Source: an uncultured Lachnospiraceae bacterium
Lineage (GTDB): Bacteria; Bacillota; Clostridia; Lachnospirales; Lachnospiraceae
Direction of reading: 5' to 3'
DNA length: 64,000 nt
NCBI GenBank assembly: GCA_910578175.1
Contig: CAJTPF010000010.1
Coordinates: forward strand, 8,831-72,830
The notes under the pieces were generated by a model. It saw only the letters and a list, made by a program, of their open reading frames with translations, had not been told where the DNA came from and did not search any database. The stretch's first letter is position 1. The number at the start of each line of letters is the position of its first letter. Below, one piece after another: positions 26,979 through 36,521 of this stretch. The position numbers and the translations under genes are program-made.

Positions 26979-28649
26979 TCACATACATTCCGTACAGATA
27001 TAATCGGGAACGGTTCGCTCGTTTATAACTGACTCATACAGCCGCCAGCCGCCGGCGAGGTTAAAACAGTCGTACCCGGAACCGGCCAGCATCCGGCAGG
27101 CAATATAGCTGCGGAGACCGCTGTGGCAGTGAACATAAACAGGTTTGTCTTTCGGGATTTCCTTCATGCGTTCTCTCAATGAATCTACCGGAATATGAAT
27201 AAAACCGTCGATCCTTCCCCGCTGTACTTCCGTCTGTGTTCTTACATCAAGAAGGGTGACGCTTTCGTCATGGGGAAGTTTTTCGATATCATGCCAGAAG
27301 AACTGACGGATTTTTCCGGTAATGATATTTTCAGCTACAAAACCCAGCATATTAACGGGATCTTTTGCACTGCCAAAAGGCGGAGCGTAGCAAAGTTCAA
27401 GCCCTGTAAGATCCGTTATCTTTGCTTCAAAGCGGATGGCTGTTGCCAGTATATCCAGGCGTTTGTCCACGCCGTCAAATCCGATGATCTGTGCACCGAT
27501 TACTTTCAGCGTCTTTTTATCCCACAGAGCTTTGATGGACAGGTTGTTTGCGCCAGGATAATAAGCTGCATGGGAACCTGAGTAAATGTAAGTTTTGTCA
27601 TAATCGATATCCGCCGCCGCCGCATTTTTTTCATTAAGACCGGTAGTGGCTACTGTCATGTCAAAAAGTTTAAGGACTGCAGAACCCTGGGTTCCCGTAT
27701 ATTCGGAACACAGACCGGCAATATTATCCGCTGCCACACGTCCCTGTTTATTGGCGGGACCGGCAAGAGGAATAAATGCGGCGGACTTGGTGATAAAATC
27801 CTCGGTTTTTACTGCATCTCCTACCGCATAAATGTTTTGGATGCTGGTTTTCATATGTTTATCTACAAGAATGCTTCCACGACTGTCGGTCTCGATGCCA
27901 CATTCCCGGGCCAGAGATGTTTCGGGGCGGACGCCTACGGACATAATGATCAATTCAGCACCAATCTCACCCTTTTGTAAAATAACCGTATTACCATCAA
28001 TGGACTTTACTCCGTTATTCAGATACAGTCGGATTCCTTTTTCTCTGATATACCGGTGGACATCCGCTGCCATGTCAAAATCAAGGGGTGCGATGAGATG
28101 GTCGGCAAGTTCTATAATGGAAACTTCAAGTCCCGCTTCCCGGAGATTTTCTGCCATTTCAACCCCGATATATCCGCCGCCGATCACAACGGCGGATTTT
28201 GGTTTTTGTCTTTCGATATATTCTTTTATTTTTATGGTATCCGGAATATTGCGGAGGGTAAATACGATACCGCTGTCTATTCCCGGGATATCCGGTCTGA
28301 CCGGCTCGGCGCCGGGAGAAAGTATGAGATGATCATACCGTTCTTCATAGATCTGACCAGTAACCAGATTTTTTACTTCTACTGTTCTGGCTTCCGGGTT
28401 AATCTTAACTGCCTCATTTTTTATCCGGACGTCGATATTAAACCTGGATTTAAAACTTTCCGGTGTCTGTAAAGTAAGATTTTTTCTTTCGGTGATCACT
28501 CCGCCGATATAATACGGCAGACCGCAGTTGGCGAAAGAAACAAATTCACCCCGCTCTAAAATAATGATCTCCGCCGATTCATCAAGTCTGCGAAGCCTGG
28601 CAGCTGCTGAAGCCCCGCCTGCAACGCCGCCTATTATAACTGTTTTCAT
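26979..28649 (-). CDS. CoA-disulfide reductase-like oxidoreductase with rhodanese domain
   Basis: This 556-residue flavoprotein starts with a Rossmann FAD motif (GGVAGGASAAARLRRLDE), the active cysteine in FANCGLPYYIGG (about Cys43), an NAD(P)H Rossmann motif IGGGYIGVEMAENLREAG (about residue 157), and AVGDAV for FAD. The C-terminal rhodanese domain (about 455-540) has active Cys in HCHSGLRSY. The architecture is that of CoA-disulfide/polysulfide reductases with a fused rhodanese. Four terminal residues CTECM add two more cysteines. It probably defends against or uses persulfides. It is transcribed towards the VWA gene. Confidence 0.92.
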   Translation of the reverse strand: MKTVIIGGVAGGASAAARLRRLDESAEIIILERGEFVSFANCGLPYYIGGVITERKNLTLQTPESFKSRFNIDVRIKNEAVKINPEARTVEVKNLVTGQIYEERYDHLILSPGAEPVRPDIPGIDSGIVFTLRNIPDTIKIKEYIERQKPKSAVVIGGGYIGVEMAENLREAGLEVSIIELADHLIAPLDFDMAADVHRYIREKGIRLYLNNGVKSIDGNTVILQKGEIGAELIIMSVGVRPETSLARECGIETDSRGSILVDKHMKTSIQNIYAVGDAVKTEDFITKSAAFIPLAGPANKQGRVAADNIAGLCSEYTGTQGSAVLKLFDMTVATTGLNEKNAAAADIDYDKTYIYSGSHAAYYPGANNLSIKALWDKKTLKVIGAQIIGFDGVDKRLDILATAIRFEAKITDLTGLELCYAPPFGSAKDPVNMLGFVAENIITGKIRQFFWHDIEKLPHDESVTLLDVRTQTEVQRGRIDGFIHIPVDSLRERMKEIPKDKPVYVHCHSGLRSYIACRMLAGSGYDCFNLAGGWRLYESVINERTVPDYICTECM

Positions 28650-28709
28650 ATTCTGTACCTCTTTTCTGAATGAAGATTTTTCTACGGTTCTGTTTTTTGA
28701 TATTGATTT

Positions 28710-28779
28710 AAATCTTATATCCTGATTATACGAAAGAAGATTTTATCATTCAGTGACAAAGTCACGGGATATAAGATTT
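28710..28779. promoter_or_regulatory. Nested palindrome upstream of the oxidoreductase gene
   Basis: A perfect 13-bp inverted repeat (AAATCTTATATCC at 28710-28722, GGATATAAGATTT at 28767-28779) encloses a smaller GTGAC-aaa-GTCAC palindrome (28753-28765). It lies about 60-130 bases upstream of the minus-strand oxidoreductase start. The inner palindrome looks like a dimeric regulator site. The remainder of the 315-base region 28650-28964 holds a promoter for the next operon and no gene. Confidence 0.5.
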
Positions 28780-28872
28780 TCAAACTTCCGTCTCTGCGGT
28801 GTCCCTCAGCCGTAACACAATCCATAGCCCTCTCTTCGTAATAAAAATTTAATAGATTAATTGTTTCTTGTA

Positions 28873-28881
28873 TGCTATAAT
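28873..28881 (+). promoter_or_regulatory. Extended -10 promoter of the cdaA operon
   Basis: TGC-TATAAT (28873-28881) is a consensus extended -10 about 84 bases before the first gene of the membrane protein-cdaA-cdaR-ptsH-like-glmM operon. No good -35 is visible. Confidence 0.5.
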
Positions 28882-28964
28882 TAGAAAGTGAGCCTGTAAT
28901 GGGTTGGTTTGCGTACAAAAAAATAAAATATCATGTTTTATCTTAATAAAAACGAGGTGCCATT

Positions 28965-29417
28965 ATGCTGAATGAGGAAAAGATCAGGCTGATGACAAAG
29001 CTTGCATTGTATGAGGAAAAGAACGGAAAAAAGGCGTTATCAGCAAATAAGTATTTTAGAAACGATTACATAAGCATAAATATGATTAATACGGTTTTAA
29101 CGGTATCCTTTGCATATCTGCTGGGACTGGTACTCTGGGTGGTTTATGAAGTGGATTATTTTATGCAGGAGATTACCAATATTGACCTGATCGCTTTGGG
29201 AAAACAGGTGCTGCTCATTTATGTTATCGTTCTGATCATTTTTTTGTTCATATCATATGTGGTGTATTCGGTCCGGTACCGGAACATGAAAATGGAAAAC
29301 CGGGCATATGCAGACGATCTGAAAGAGTTATATTTAATGTATAAGCGGGAAGAAAAATATAAAAACGAATATCGACCGGGAGGAGAACGTTCAGATGATG
29401 AAAATTTTGGTTTTTAA
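28965..29417 (+). CDS. Small membrane protein upstream of cdaA, unknown
   Basis: This 150-residue protein has two transmembrane helices (about residues 42-63 and 82-105) and charged cytoplasmic ends. It overlaps the next membrane gene by 23 bases, with CGAGGTGCC before the ATG. I do not recognise the family. It shares the apparent transcription unit of c-di-AMP synthesis genes. Confidence 0.6.
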   Translation: MLNEEKIRLMTKLALYEEKNGKKALSANKYFRNDYISINMINTVLTVSFAYLLGLVLWVVYEVDYFMQEITNIDLIALGKQVLLIYVIVLIIFLFISYVVYSVRYRNMKMENRAYADDLKELYLMYKREEKYKNEYRPGGERSDDENFGF

Positions 29418-30339
29418 GGAAAAGTTAAAAAAAATATACAGTACCCATTCTCTGTACATAATACCGGCGATCAGATTTTTGGCAGCACTGACCTCGCTTC
29501 TGGTCATTAATTCCAATATAGGTTTTATGAATAAACTGGATCATCCGGCTGCCGCGATTTTTATTGCAGCCGTATGTTCTTTTATACCTGCGGGGATAAC
29601 GGTTTTAATCCTGTCGGTGATAATTCTGCTGAATCTGTATTCTCTGGCAGTAGAACTGGCGGCGGTAACGCTGATCCTTATGCTGGTGATGTTTATCGTG
29701 TATTATAGATTTACACCAAAAGACAGCTATGTGCTGATATTGGTTCCGGTTTTATTTTTCTTAAAGATTCCATATGTGATTCCGCTGGTTGCGGGTATAA
29801 TATTAACACCGGTATCTGTGGTATCTGTGTCGTTTGGTACGATATTATACTATATAATGAAATACACCAAAGAAAATGCGGCGTTGATAGCCAATTCTTC
29901 TGCGGATGCCGGGCTGGCCAGAATAGAAAATCTTCTGAACAATATCATTAAAAATAAAGAAATGATGCTGATGATCGTGGTTTTTTCACTGGTACTCATT
30001 ATGGTATATGTGATCAAACGTTTAACCATCGACCATGCACATGTGATCGCTATCGTTTCGGGAGGATTAACGGAACTGGTTGCCATAATATGTGCGGCTT
30101 TCATAATGGACATCAAGAGCGATCCGGTATGGATGATCGCAGTGTTTGCGGTCTTAAGTACGGGTATCGTATATTTGCTTAATATATTTATTCTGTCGGT
30201 TGATTACAGCAGAACGGAGTATACGCAGTTTGAGGATGATGAATACTATTATTATGTAAAGGCTGTACCGAAGATAAAAGTGACTGCACCGGAAGTTAAG
30301 GTAAAACATATCAATGTGCAAAGAGTAAAACAGAGATAA
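29395..30339 (+). CDS. Polytopic membrane protein upstream of cdaA, unknown
   Basis: This 314-residue membrane protein has around eight hydrophobic segments and a short acidic, tyrosine-rich C-terminal tail. The start may be ATG 29395 or the adjacent ATG 29398, behind GGAGGAG. No catalytic motif is visible. The gene lies 34 bases before cdaA, so it may associate with the c-di-AMP synthesis complex, but this is position-based. Confidence 0.6.
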   Translation: MMKILVFKEKLKKIYSTHSLYIIPAIRFLAALTSLLVINSNIGFMNKLDHPAAAIFIAAVCSFIPAGITVLILSVIILLNLYSLAVELAAVTLILMLVMFIVYYRFTPKDSYVLILVPVLFFLKIPYVIPLVAGIILTPVSVVSVSFGTILYYIMKYTKENAALIANSSADAGLARIENLLNNIIKNKEMMLMIVVFSLVLIMVYVIKRLTIDHAHVIAIVSGGLTELVAIICAAFIMDIKSDPVWMIAVFAVLSTGIVYLLNIFILSVDYSRTEYTQFEDDEYYYYVKAVPKIKVTAPEVKVKHINVQRVKQR

Positions 30340-30372
30340 CAGGAAATAAAATATAACAGAAAGGAGAAAGGC

Positions 30373-31293
30373 ATGCAGGTATTTATACAAAATATTATCA
30401 CATTTCTTGAGCAATATCTAACGATACCCAAATTTTCCGGTACGGATGCAGTGGAAATTCTGATAATCGCATTTCTGGTGTATGAAATCATGCTCTGGAT
30501 CAAGAATACAAGAGCATGGATGCTGTTTAAAGGCATTATAATCTTACTTGCATTCGTTCTTCTTGCGACGATTTTTAATCTGACCACGATCCTCTGGATC
30601 GCGGATAAGACCTTTAATGTGGGTGTGATAGCTGCGATCGTGGTATTTCAACCGGAACTGAGGAGGGCTTTGGAACAGCTGGGACGGAAAAATTTTCTCA
30701 ACAGTATTTTAAATTTTGATGAATCCAAGAATACAAACGAGCGTTTCAGTGACAAAACCGTAAATGAACTGGTTAAAGCTACATTTGAACTGGCGAAACA
30801 TAAGACGGGGGCATTGATGGTCATAGAACGGGAAGTCCGTCTGGCTGAATATGAGAGAACTGGCATAGACCTGGATGCAGAGATCAGTAATCAGTTGCTG
30901 ATCAATATATTTGAACACAATACACCGCTTCACGACGGAGCCATAATCATCAGGGGCAACCGGATAACTTCGGCCACCTGTTACCTGCCATTATCCGATA
31001 ATATGGAACTGGGCAAGGAACTTGGAACCAGACACAGAGCCGGAGTCGGAGTCAGCGAGGTTACGGATAGTCTTACGATAATCGTATCCGAGGAAACCGG
31101 AAAGGTGTCCCTTGCACTGGGCGGAAAACTGATCCGAAGCGTGGACGGCGATGAATTAAGGAACAGACTGATCGAGATTCAGAATAAATCCTTTGATACC
31201 AAGAGATTCAAGATATGGAAAGGAAGAAAACATATTCCTTCGGCTGACGGTAAGGAGGCGAAATCATCACATGAAAAAAACGCTGACAAATAA
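30373..31293 (+). CDS. cdaA: Diadenylate cyclase
   Basis: This 306-residue CdaA-type enzyme makes c-di-AMP from two ATP. It has three N-terminal transmembrane helices (residues 25-90) and a DAC domain with the catalytic DGA motif (HDGAIII, about 187-193) and RHR motif (GTRHRAGVGVSE, about 218-229). It overlaps the start of the regulator cdaR by 23 bases and is followed by glmM, the conserved triad that controls c-di-AMP and links it to peptidoglycan precursor supply. Ribosome site AAAGGAG (30360-30366). Confidence 0.95.
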   Translation: MQVFIQNIITFLEQYLTIPKFSGTDAVEILIIAFLVYEIMLWIKNTRAWMLFKGIIILLAFVLLATIFNLTTILWIADKTFNVGVIAAIVVFQPELRRALEQLGRKNFLNSILNFDESKNTNERFSDKTVNELVKATFELAKHKTGALMVIEREVRLAEYERTGIDLDAEISNQLLINIFEHNTPLHDGAIIIRGNRITSATCYLPLSDNMELGKELGTRHRAGVGVSEVTDSLTIIVSEETGKVSLALGGKLIRSVDGDELRNRLIEIQNKSFDTKRFKIWKGRKHIPSADGKEAKSSHEKNADK

Positions 31294-32635
31294 TATAGCA
31301 TTAAAGCTGATTTCCCTGTTTTTTGCGGCGATATTCTGGATTGTCGTGGTAAATGTAGACGATCCGGAAGTTACAAGATCGATTTCGGGTATACCGGTGG
31401 TCGTTCTGGATGAAGGCGTGATCACCAACCAGAACCAGGTATATGAAATTGCTTCCGGGGATATGGTGACCATTAATGTAACGGGACCCCGCTCCCAGGT
31501 GGATAAGATGACAAGGGATGATTTTCTGGCAGAGGCCCCCTTCAGTGAGAAATCAAATGTAGATGCAGTCCCGATCTATGTTTCGTTCCGTAATTCCAAA
31601 TATGAAAAATCCTGTGAGATCAACCAGAAAACCAGAACAATGAAACTTCAGGTAGAAAATATAGTATCAAAATCCTATGAGATCAATATCAATAAGACCG
31701 GAAACGAAATGGCAGGTTATATGATCGGTAAAGAATCATTGTCGCCGTCTACGGTTACAGTCACAGCGCCGGAATCCGTTATTGATATAATCAGTAAAGT
31801 TCAGGTGAATTTGGATGTATCAGGTCATACCGATAGTTTCAGCGAAGAACTGACGATCATGTATTATACGGAAACCGGCTCGGTGATTGCCATGGATGAT
31901 CATGTAAATGTCAGTGCAAAGACAACGAATGTAAGTGTACAGATGTACTCTATTAAGGAAGTTCCGCTGAAGTTTGGCAGTACGGGAACCGTTGCAGACG
32001 GTTATGAACTGGTGGAGATTACAAGTAATAAACAGACCGTAAAAATTGCAGGAACAGCGGTGAACCAGATTGACAGTATTGAATTGCCAGATGAACTGAT
32101 CAATATTTCCGGTGCGACACAGGATGTGGTGGTAAACATTGACGTAGCAGCGCAGCTTCCGAGCGGAACGACTCTGGTGGATGAAGAAAACGATTCGGTT
32201 GTAACGGTAACTGCGAAGATTGAACAGTTAGTCCGTCATACCTATAATCTTCCGATCAGTGAGATAGATATGCATAATCTGTCTGAGGAACTGAAAGCGG
32301 AATTTATGGAACAGAGTATCAGTTTCCGGCTTACGGGACGCCAGTCGGTGCATGATGCCTTTAACATGGGGGATTTAAATGCATATGTTGATCTGAGAAA
32401 CGCCAGAGTAGGGACGAATGAGGTGATCGTAAGGATGACCGTACCGGAAGGACTGAAACTCAGTTCGGAAGTAAGAGCCAATGTTCAGGTAACCAGTCTC
32501 CAGGCTGAAACCACCAGCATACAGGAGACGACTACGGAGCAGCAAACCGAAACGACAGAAACCACTGCTCCGTTAAATGAGACGAAGGACGATAATAGTG
32601 AGCCGGAAGGTGAAAGTTTGAAAAACGAAGAATAG
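31271..32635 (+). CDS. cdaR: CdaR/YbbR-domain regulator of CdaA
   Basis: This 454-residue protein has one N-terminal transmembrane helix (residues 10-28) followed by several extracytoplasmic YbbR repeats of about 85 residues and a Thr/Glu-rich C-terminal tail. The start ATG 31271 has AAGGAGG (31253-31259) 11 bases upstream; a longer frame beginning at 31193 lies inside cdaA and is not likely. CdaR binds CdaA and modulates c-di-AMP production. Confidence 0.9.
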   Translation: MKKTLTNNIALKLISLFFAAIFWIVVVNVDDPEVTRSISGIPVVVLDEGVITNQNQVYEIASGDMVTINVTGPRSQVDKMTRDDFLAEAPFSEKSNVDAVPIYVSFRNSKYEKSCEINQKTRTMKLQVENIVSKSYEININKTGNEMAGYMIGKESLSPSTVTVTAPESVIDIISKVQVNLDVSGHTDSFSEELTIMYYTETGSVIAMDDHVNVSAKTTNVSVQMYSIKEVPLKFGSTGTVADGYELVEITSNKQTVKIAGTAVNQIDSIELPDELINISGATQDVVVNIDVAAQLPSGTTLVDEENDSVVTVTAKIEQLVRHTYNLPISEIDMHNLSEELKAEFMEQSISFRLTGRQSVHDAFNMGDLNAYVDLRNARVGTNEVIVRMTVPEGLKLSSEVRANVQVTSLQAETTSIQETTTEQQTETTETTAPLNETKDDNSEPEGESLKNEE

Positions 32636-32647
32636 AAGGTGTGAAGA

Positions 32648-32908
32648 TTGATAAGTGAAAAAGTAACGGTGATCACGGAGGCGGGGTTACATTTTCGTCC
32701 GGCCAGCCGGCTGAGCGAAGAAGCAATAAAGTATGATTGCTCCGTTCAATTTAAATTCGGTGATTCCGTGGGAAGTCTGAAAAGCTTTTTAGGGATTCTG
32801 GCAGCGGGAATCAGACAAAATACGGAAATTGAAATTATCTGTGAGGGTGTGGATGAGGAAGCAGCGTTACATAATATAGTACAATTAATAAAAGACGGCC
32901 TGAAATAA
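32648..32908 (+). CDS. HPr-family phosphocarrier protein
   Basis: This 86-residue protein starts at TTG 32648, six bases after GAAGGTG. It keeps the two key residues in their canonical places: H15 in GLHFRPAS, phosphorylated by Enzyme I, and S46 in SLKSFLGILAAG, the HPr kinase site. It could be the housekeeping HPr or a regulatory paralogue. Its place between cdaR and glmM is unusual relative to the cdaA-cdaR-glmM triad and may link sugar-phosphotransfer state to c-di-AMP or aminosugar supply; that link is inferred. Confidence 0.85.
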   Translation: MISEKVTVITEAGLHFRPASRLSEEAIKYDCSVQFKFGDSVGSLKSFLGILAAGIRQNTEIEIICEGVDEEAALHNIVQLIKDGLK

Positions 32909-32970
32909 ACAGGCTGCCGGCCAGAACCGGAAAAATGGAATATTGCGAGAAATTTTGAAAGGAATTGTAT

Positions 32971-34305
32971 ATGGGAAAATATTTTGGAACCGATGGATTT
33001 CGGGGAGAGGCAAACGTCACTCTGACAGTGGAGCATGCATTTAAAGTGGGAAGATATCTGGGATGGTATTATTCCAAAGAACATAAGGCAAAAGTAGTTA
33101 TTGGAAAAGATACCCGAAGAAGCAGTTACATGTTTGAATATGCTCTTGTTGCAGGACTGACTGCTTCCGGTGCGGATGTATATCTGCTTCATGTTACCAC
33201 GACTCCAAGTGTATCTTATGTGGTCAGAACAGAGGAATTTGATCTGGGAATCATGATATCTGCCAGCCACAATCCGTTTTATGACAATGGGATCAAAGTC
33301 ATTAATTCCCGGGGACAAAAACTGGAGGCCTCAATAGAAGAACTGATCGAACAGTATATAGACGGAGAGGCCGGCGAAATTCCTTTTGCCTTAAAAGAAA
33401 ATATTGGAAGAACCATAGATTATGCGGTAGGCAGAAACCGGTATATCGGATATCTCATTTCCATAGCTACCCGTTCCTTTAAAGATAAACGGGTGGCGCT
33501 GGACTGTTCCAACGGAAGCGCTTCATCCATTGCAAAAAATGTATTTGACGCTCTTGGGGCCAAAACCTATGTGATCAATAACGAACCGGACGGAACCAAT
33601 ATAAATGATAACTGCGGTTCCACCCACATAGAAATACTACAGGATTATGTGAGAGAAAATCATCTGGATGTGGGATTTGCTTATGACGGCGACGCCGACC
33701 GCTGCATTGCGGTTGATGAAAACGGAGATGTAGTTGACGGAGATGCTATAATGTATATATCCGGTGTTTATATGAAAGAACATGGCCAGCTGGAAAATGA
33801 TACGGTTGTAACCACCATTATGTCAAACATTGGACTTTATATGGCATTGGATGAGAAAGGGATCCGATATGAAAAAACCGCAGTGGGCGATAAATATGTA
33901 TGTGAAAACATGATGGCAAACGGTTACTGTCTGGGAGGGGAACAGTCGGGACATATTATATTCAGCAAGCATGCGACCACCGGAGACGGAATACTGACCT
34001 CCTTAAAACTGATGGAAGCAATGTTAGAAAATAAGTCGACTCTTGGCACCCTGAGAAGGGATTTAAAGATCTATCCCCAGCTGCTGGTAAATGTTCAGGT
34101 TCCGGATAAAGATAAGATCATGGAAAATGAAGAAATCATCCGTATTTCCGGACAGGTGGAAGAAGAACTTGGCAGAAAAGGCAGATTGCTGCTACGGCCA
34201 AGCGGTACGGAAAGCCTGATCCGTGTAATGGTTGAGGCTGAAACTGACGAAATTTGCAAAAAATATGTTGATTTAGTGGTTGAAAAAATCAAAGGAATTG
34301 TATAG
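32971..34305 (+). CDS. glmM: Phosphoglucosamine mutase
   Basis: This 444-residue alpha-D-phosphohexomutase has FGTDGFRG at the N-terminus, the phosphoserine loop ISASHNPFYDNG (serine near residue 98), the metal loop DGDADRC, the sugar-binding GGEQSGH loop and the phosphate-binding RPSGTESLIRVM loop. It converts glucosamine-6-phosphate to glucosamine-1-phosphate for UDP-GlcNAc. The start is ATG 32971 (GAAAGGA eight bases upstream); the TTG two codons earlier is less likely. It closes the cda operon. Confidence 0.95.
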   Translation: MGKYFGTDGFRGEANVTLTVEHAFKVGRYLGWYYSKEHKAKVVIGKDTRRSSYMFEYALVAGLTASGADVYLLHVTTTPSVSYVVRTEEFDLGIMISASHNPFYDNGIKVINSRGQKLEASIEELIEQYIDGEAGEIPFALKENIGRTIDYAVGRNRYIGYLISIATRSFKDKRVALDCSNGSASSIAKNVFDALGAKTYVINNEPDGTNINDNCGSTHIEILQDYVRENHLDVGFAYDGDADRCIAVDENGDVVDGDAIMYISGVYMKEHGQLENDTVVTTIMSNIGLYMALDEKGIRYEKTAVGDKYVCENMMANGYCLGGEQSGHIIFSKHATTGDGILTSLKLMEAMLENKSTLGTLRRDLKIYPQLLVNVQVPDKDKIMENEEIIRISGQVEEELGRKGRLLLRPSGTESLIRVMVEAETDEICKKYVDLVVEKIKGIV

Positions 34306-34338
34306 AATAGCCTATAAGTTGTTTATACTTGGTATAGA

Positions 34339-35310
34339 ATGGAAGATTATATGCAGGATAACAGATATATTGTGGATGTTATCATCCCGACATATAAGCC
34401 TGATGAAAGAATATGGAAGCTGTTGGAACGGCTGGAAAAGCAGACTTATATGATAAATAAGATAATTATAATAAATACGGATGAATCATGTATTGATACG
34501 GCCAGGATTGCAGAGATGGAAAAAGTCGAGATCCATCATATTCGTCTGGATGAGTTTGATCACGGAACCTCAAGAAATTATGGCATTACATTCTCAAATG
34601 CGGATATCGTTGTATTTATGACTCAGGATGCGGTTCCTGAGAATAAATACATGATAGAAGAATTGATCCGGCCCTTTGGGGATGAAGAGGTCTATGTAAC
34701 TTATGGCAGACAGATTCCAATGCAGCGCTGTACTTTTATAGAGGCATATACTAGACAGTTTAATTATCCTGATACAGATATAGTAAAAACGAAAGATAAT
34801 ATAAAGAGTATGGGGATTAAAACATATTTCAGTTCGGATGTCTGCGCGGCATACCGGAGGGAAAGGCAGATAGAACTGGGCGGTTTTCCGAGAACCATAT
34901 TTAATGAAGATTCCATTTTTGCAGCAAAAGTAATCCAGGCAGGAAAAAAAGTATATTATACATCAAAAGCCTGCGTGATACATTCCCATAATTATACCTA
35001 TGTCCAGCAGTTTAACCGGAATTTTGATATCGGCGTATCCCATAAGGATTTTGAAGAAGTATTTGGCACCGTGAAATCCGAAGACGAGGGTATCAAGCTT
35101 GTCAAACAGACTGCAAAATATCTGATCAGTATGGGAAAGTGGTATCTGATACCGGATATGCTGATACGGAGCGGATTTAAATTTATAGGTTACGTTATGG
35201 GAAAACAATATAAACATCTTCCGAAAAAAATGGTTTTACGATGTACTTCTACAAAACAATACTGGACAAAAAATTCATGGAAGGAGACGCGGCAGCAGCC
35301 GCAAAAGTGA
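34339..35310 (+). CDS. GT2-family glycosyltransferase (rhamnosyltransferase-like)
   Basis: This 323-residue enzyme has an N-terminal GT-A fold: DVIIPTYKPDE at residue 13, then MTQDAVPEN as the metal-binding region and the NEDSIFAAKVIQAG catalytic segment. The pattern resembles rhamnosyltransferases of wall polysaccharide clusters. An alternative start, ATG 34351, exists; the ribosome site is weak for both. It lies one base before galE and belongs functionally with the rhamnose locus further right. Confidence 0.85.
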   Translation: MEDYMQDNRYIVDVIIPTYKPDERIWKLLERLEKQTYMINKIIIINTDESCIDTARIAEMEKVEIHHIRLDEFDHGTSRNYGITFSNADIVVFMTQDAVPENKYMIEELIRPFGDEEVYVTYGRQIPMQRCTFIEAYTRQFNYPDTDIVKTKDNIKSMGIKTYFSSDVCAAYRRERQIELGGFPRTIFNEDSIFAAKVIQAGKKVYYTSKACVIHSHNYTYVQQFNRNFDIGVSHKDFEEVFGTVKSEDEGIKLVKQTAKYLISMGKWYLIPDMLIRSGFKFIGYVMGKQYKHLPKKMVLRCTSTKQYWTKNSWKETRQQPQK

Positions 35311-35311
35311 A

Positions 35312-36328
35312 ATGAAGATTTTAGTGACCGGAGGAGCCGGATATATCGGGTCCCATACCTGTGTGGAACTTTTGGATCATGATCATGAAGTGGTGGTTTT
35401 GGATAATTTATGTAATTCTTCCATGGAATCCATTCGGAGAGTAGAGAAGATTACCGGGAAGAATATCGTATTTTATGAAGCGGATATGGCAGACCGTAAT
35501 AAACTCAATAAAATCTTTGAAAAGGAAACCATAGATGCAGTAATTCATTTTGCCGGATTAAAGGCTGTGGGTGAATCCGTGTCCATGCCTTTGGAATATT
35601 TTATCAATAATATTTCCGGAACACTGACTATGTTAGATGTTATGCGGAACCATGATGTGAAGAATATCGTGTTCAGTTCATCGGCAACGGTCTACGGCAC
35701 TCCGAAAACCGTTCCGATCCGGGAAGATTTCCCGCTTTCCGTGACGAATCCCTATGGAAGGACCAAACTTATGCTGGAAGAGATTTTCCGGGATTTATAT
35801 GTATCGGACAATCGTTGGAATATTATCCTGCTGCGGTATTTTAATCCTATCGGTGCCCATGAAAGCGGACTGATCGGGGAAGACCCTGACGGGATACCAA
35901 ACAATCTTCTGCCGTATATAACAAAAGTTTCTATAGGAGAACTTCCGGTCCTTCATGTATTCGGTGATGATTATGATACGCCGGACGGTACCTGTATCCG
36001 GGACTATATCCATGTGGCAGACCTGGCAAGAGGCCACGTGAAAGCCATTGAAAAGCTGGCGGGACAGACCGGGGTCCGGGAATATAATCTGGGAACCGGG
36101 AACGGCTATAGCGTATTGGAAGTGATAAGGAACTTTGAAGCAGCTTCCGGCGCCAGAGTGCCATATGAGATCGCACCGAGGAGACCAGGAGACGTGGCGG
36201 TGTGTTATGCGGATGCCACAAAAGCGAAGAAAGAACTTGGATTTACAGCGGAGTACGATATCCGCCGGATGTGTGAGGATTCCTACCGCTGGCAGAAACA
36301 GAATCCGAAAGGATACAGGGACTTGTAA
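35312..36328 (+). CDS. galE: UDP-glucose 4-epimerase
   Basis: This 338-residue extended SDR has NAD motif TGGAGYIGSH at residues 6-15, catalytic SSSAT and YGRTK (the Y-x3-K pair near residues 149-153), and the sugar-binding RYFNPIGAHESG region. It interconverts UDP-glucose and UDP-galactose for polysaccharide synthesis. It follows the GT gene by one base. The end of the gene overlaps the promoter of leuA. Confidence 0.95.
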   Translation: MKILVTGGAGYIGSHTCVELLDHDHEVVVLDNLCNSSMESIRRVEKITGKNIVFYEADMADRNKLNKIFEKETIDAVIHFAGLKAVGESVSMPLEYFINNISGTLTMLDVMRNHDVKNIVFSSSATVYGTPKTVPIREDFPLSVTNPYGRTKLMLEEIFRDLYVSDNRWNIILLRYFNPIGAHESGLIGEDPDGIPNNLLPYITKVSIGELPVLHVFGDDYDTPDGTCIRDYIHVADLARGHVKAIEKLAGQTGVREYNLGTGNGYSVLEVIRNFEAASGARVPYEIAPRRPGDVAVCYADATKAKKELGFTAEYDIRRMCEDSYRWQKQNPKGYRDL

Positions 36329-36351
36329 AAATAGAGGTTCAGTGATATAAT
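36323..36351 (+). promoter_or_regulatory. Promoter of leuA
   Basis: TTGTAA (36323-36328) and TATAAT (36346-36351) stand 17 bases apart, overlapping the galE stop. The predicted leader runs from about 36358 to 36521. It shows no T-box (no conserved AGGGTGGAACCGCG) and no clear terminator; a doubtful 31-codon TTG frame starts at 36382. Confidence 0.65.
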
Positions 36352-36521
36352 CTTACGATAAATAAAAAGAAAAGGACTGATTTGGATGGGACTAACAGAA
36401 GCCTGAAAGTAAAGATCAAGATTTTAAAAAAATATAGTGTGATTTATCGACTCCGTTGCTTTAATGATATGGAATGAATCTGTTTATTAAATATCAGAAT
36501 GGAGAAGAAAGGAAGCTAAAA

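Noticed and set aside
36352..36521. Leader of leuA as a T-box or leader-peptide attenuator
   Set aside because: No T-box sequence, no run of leucine codons and no terminator hairpin; the 31-codon frame at 36382 has only scattered branched-chain codons.
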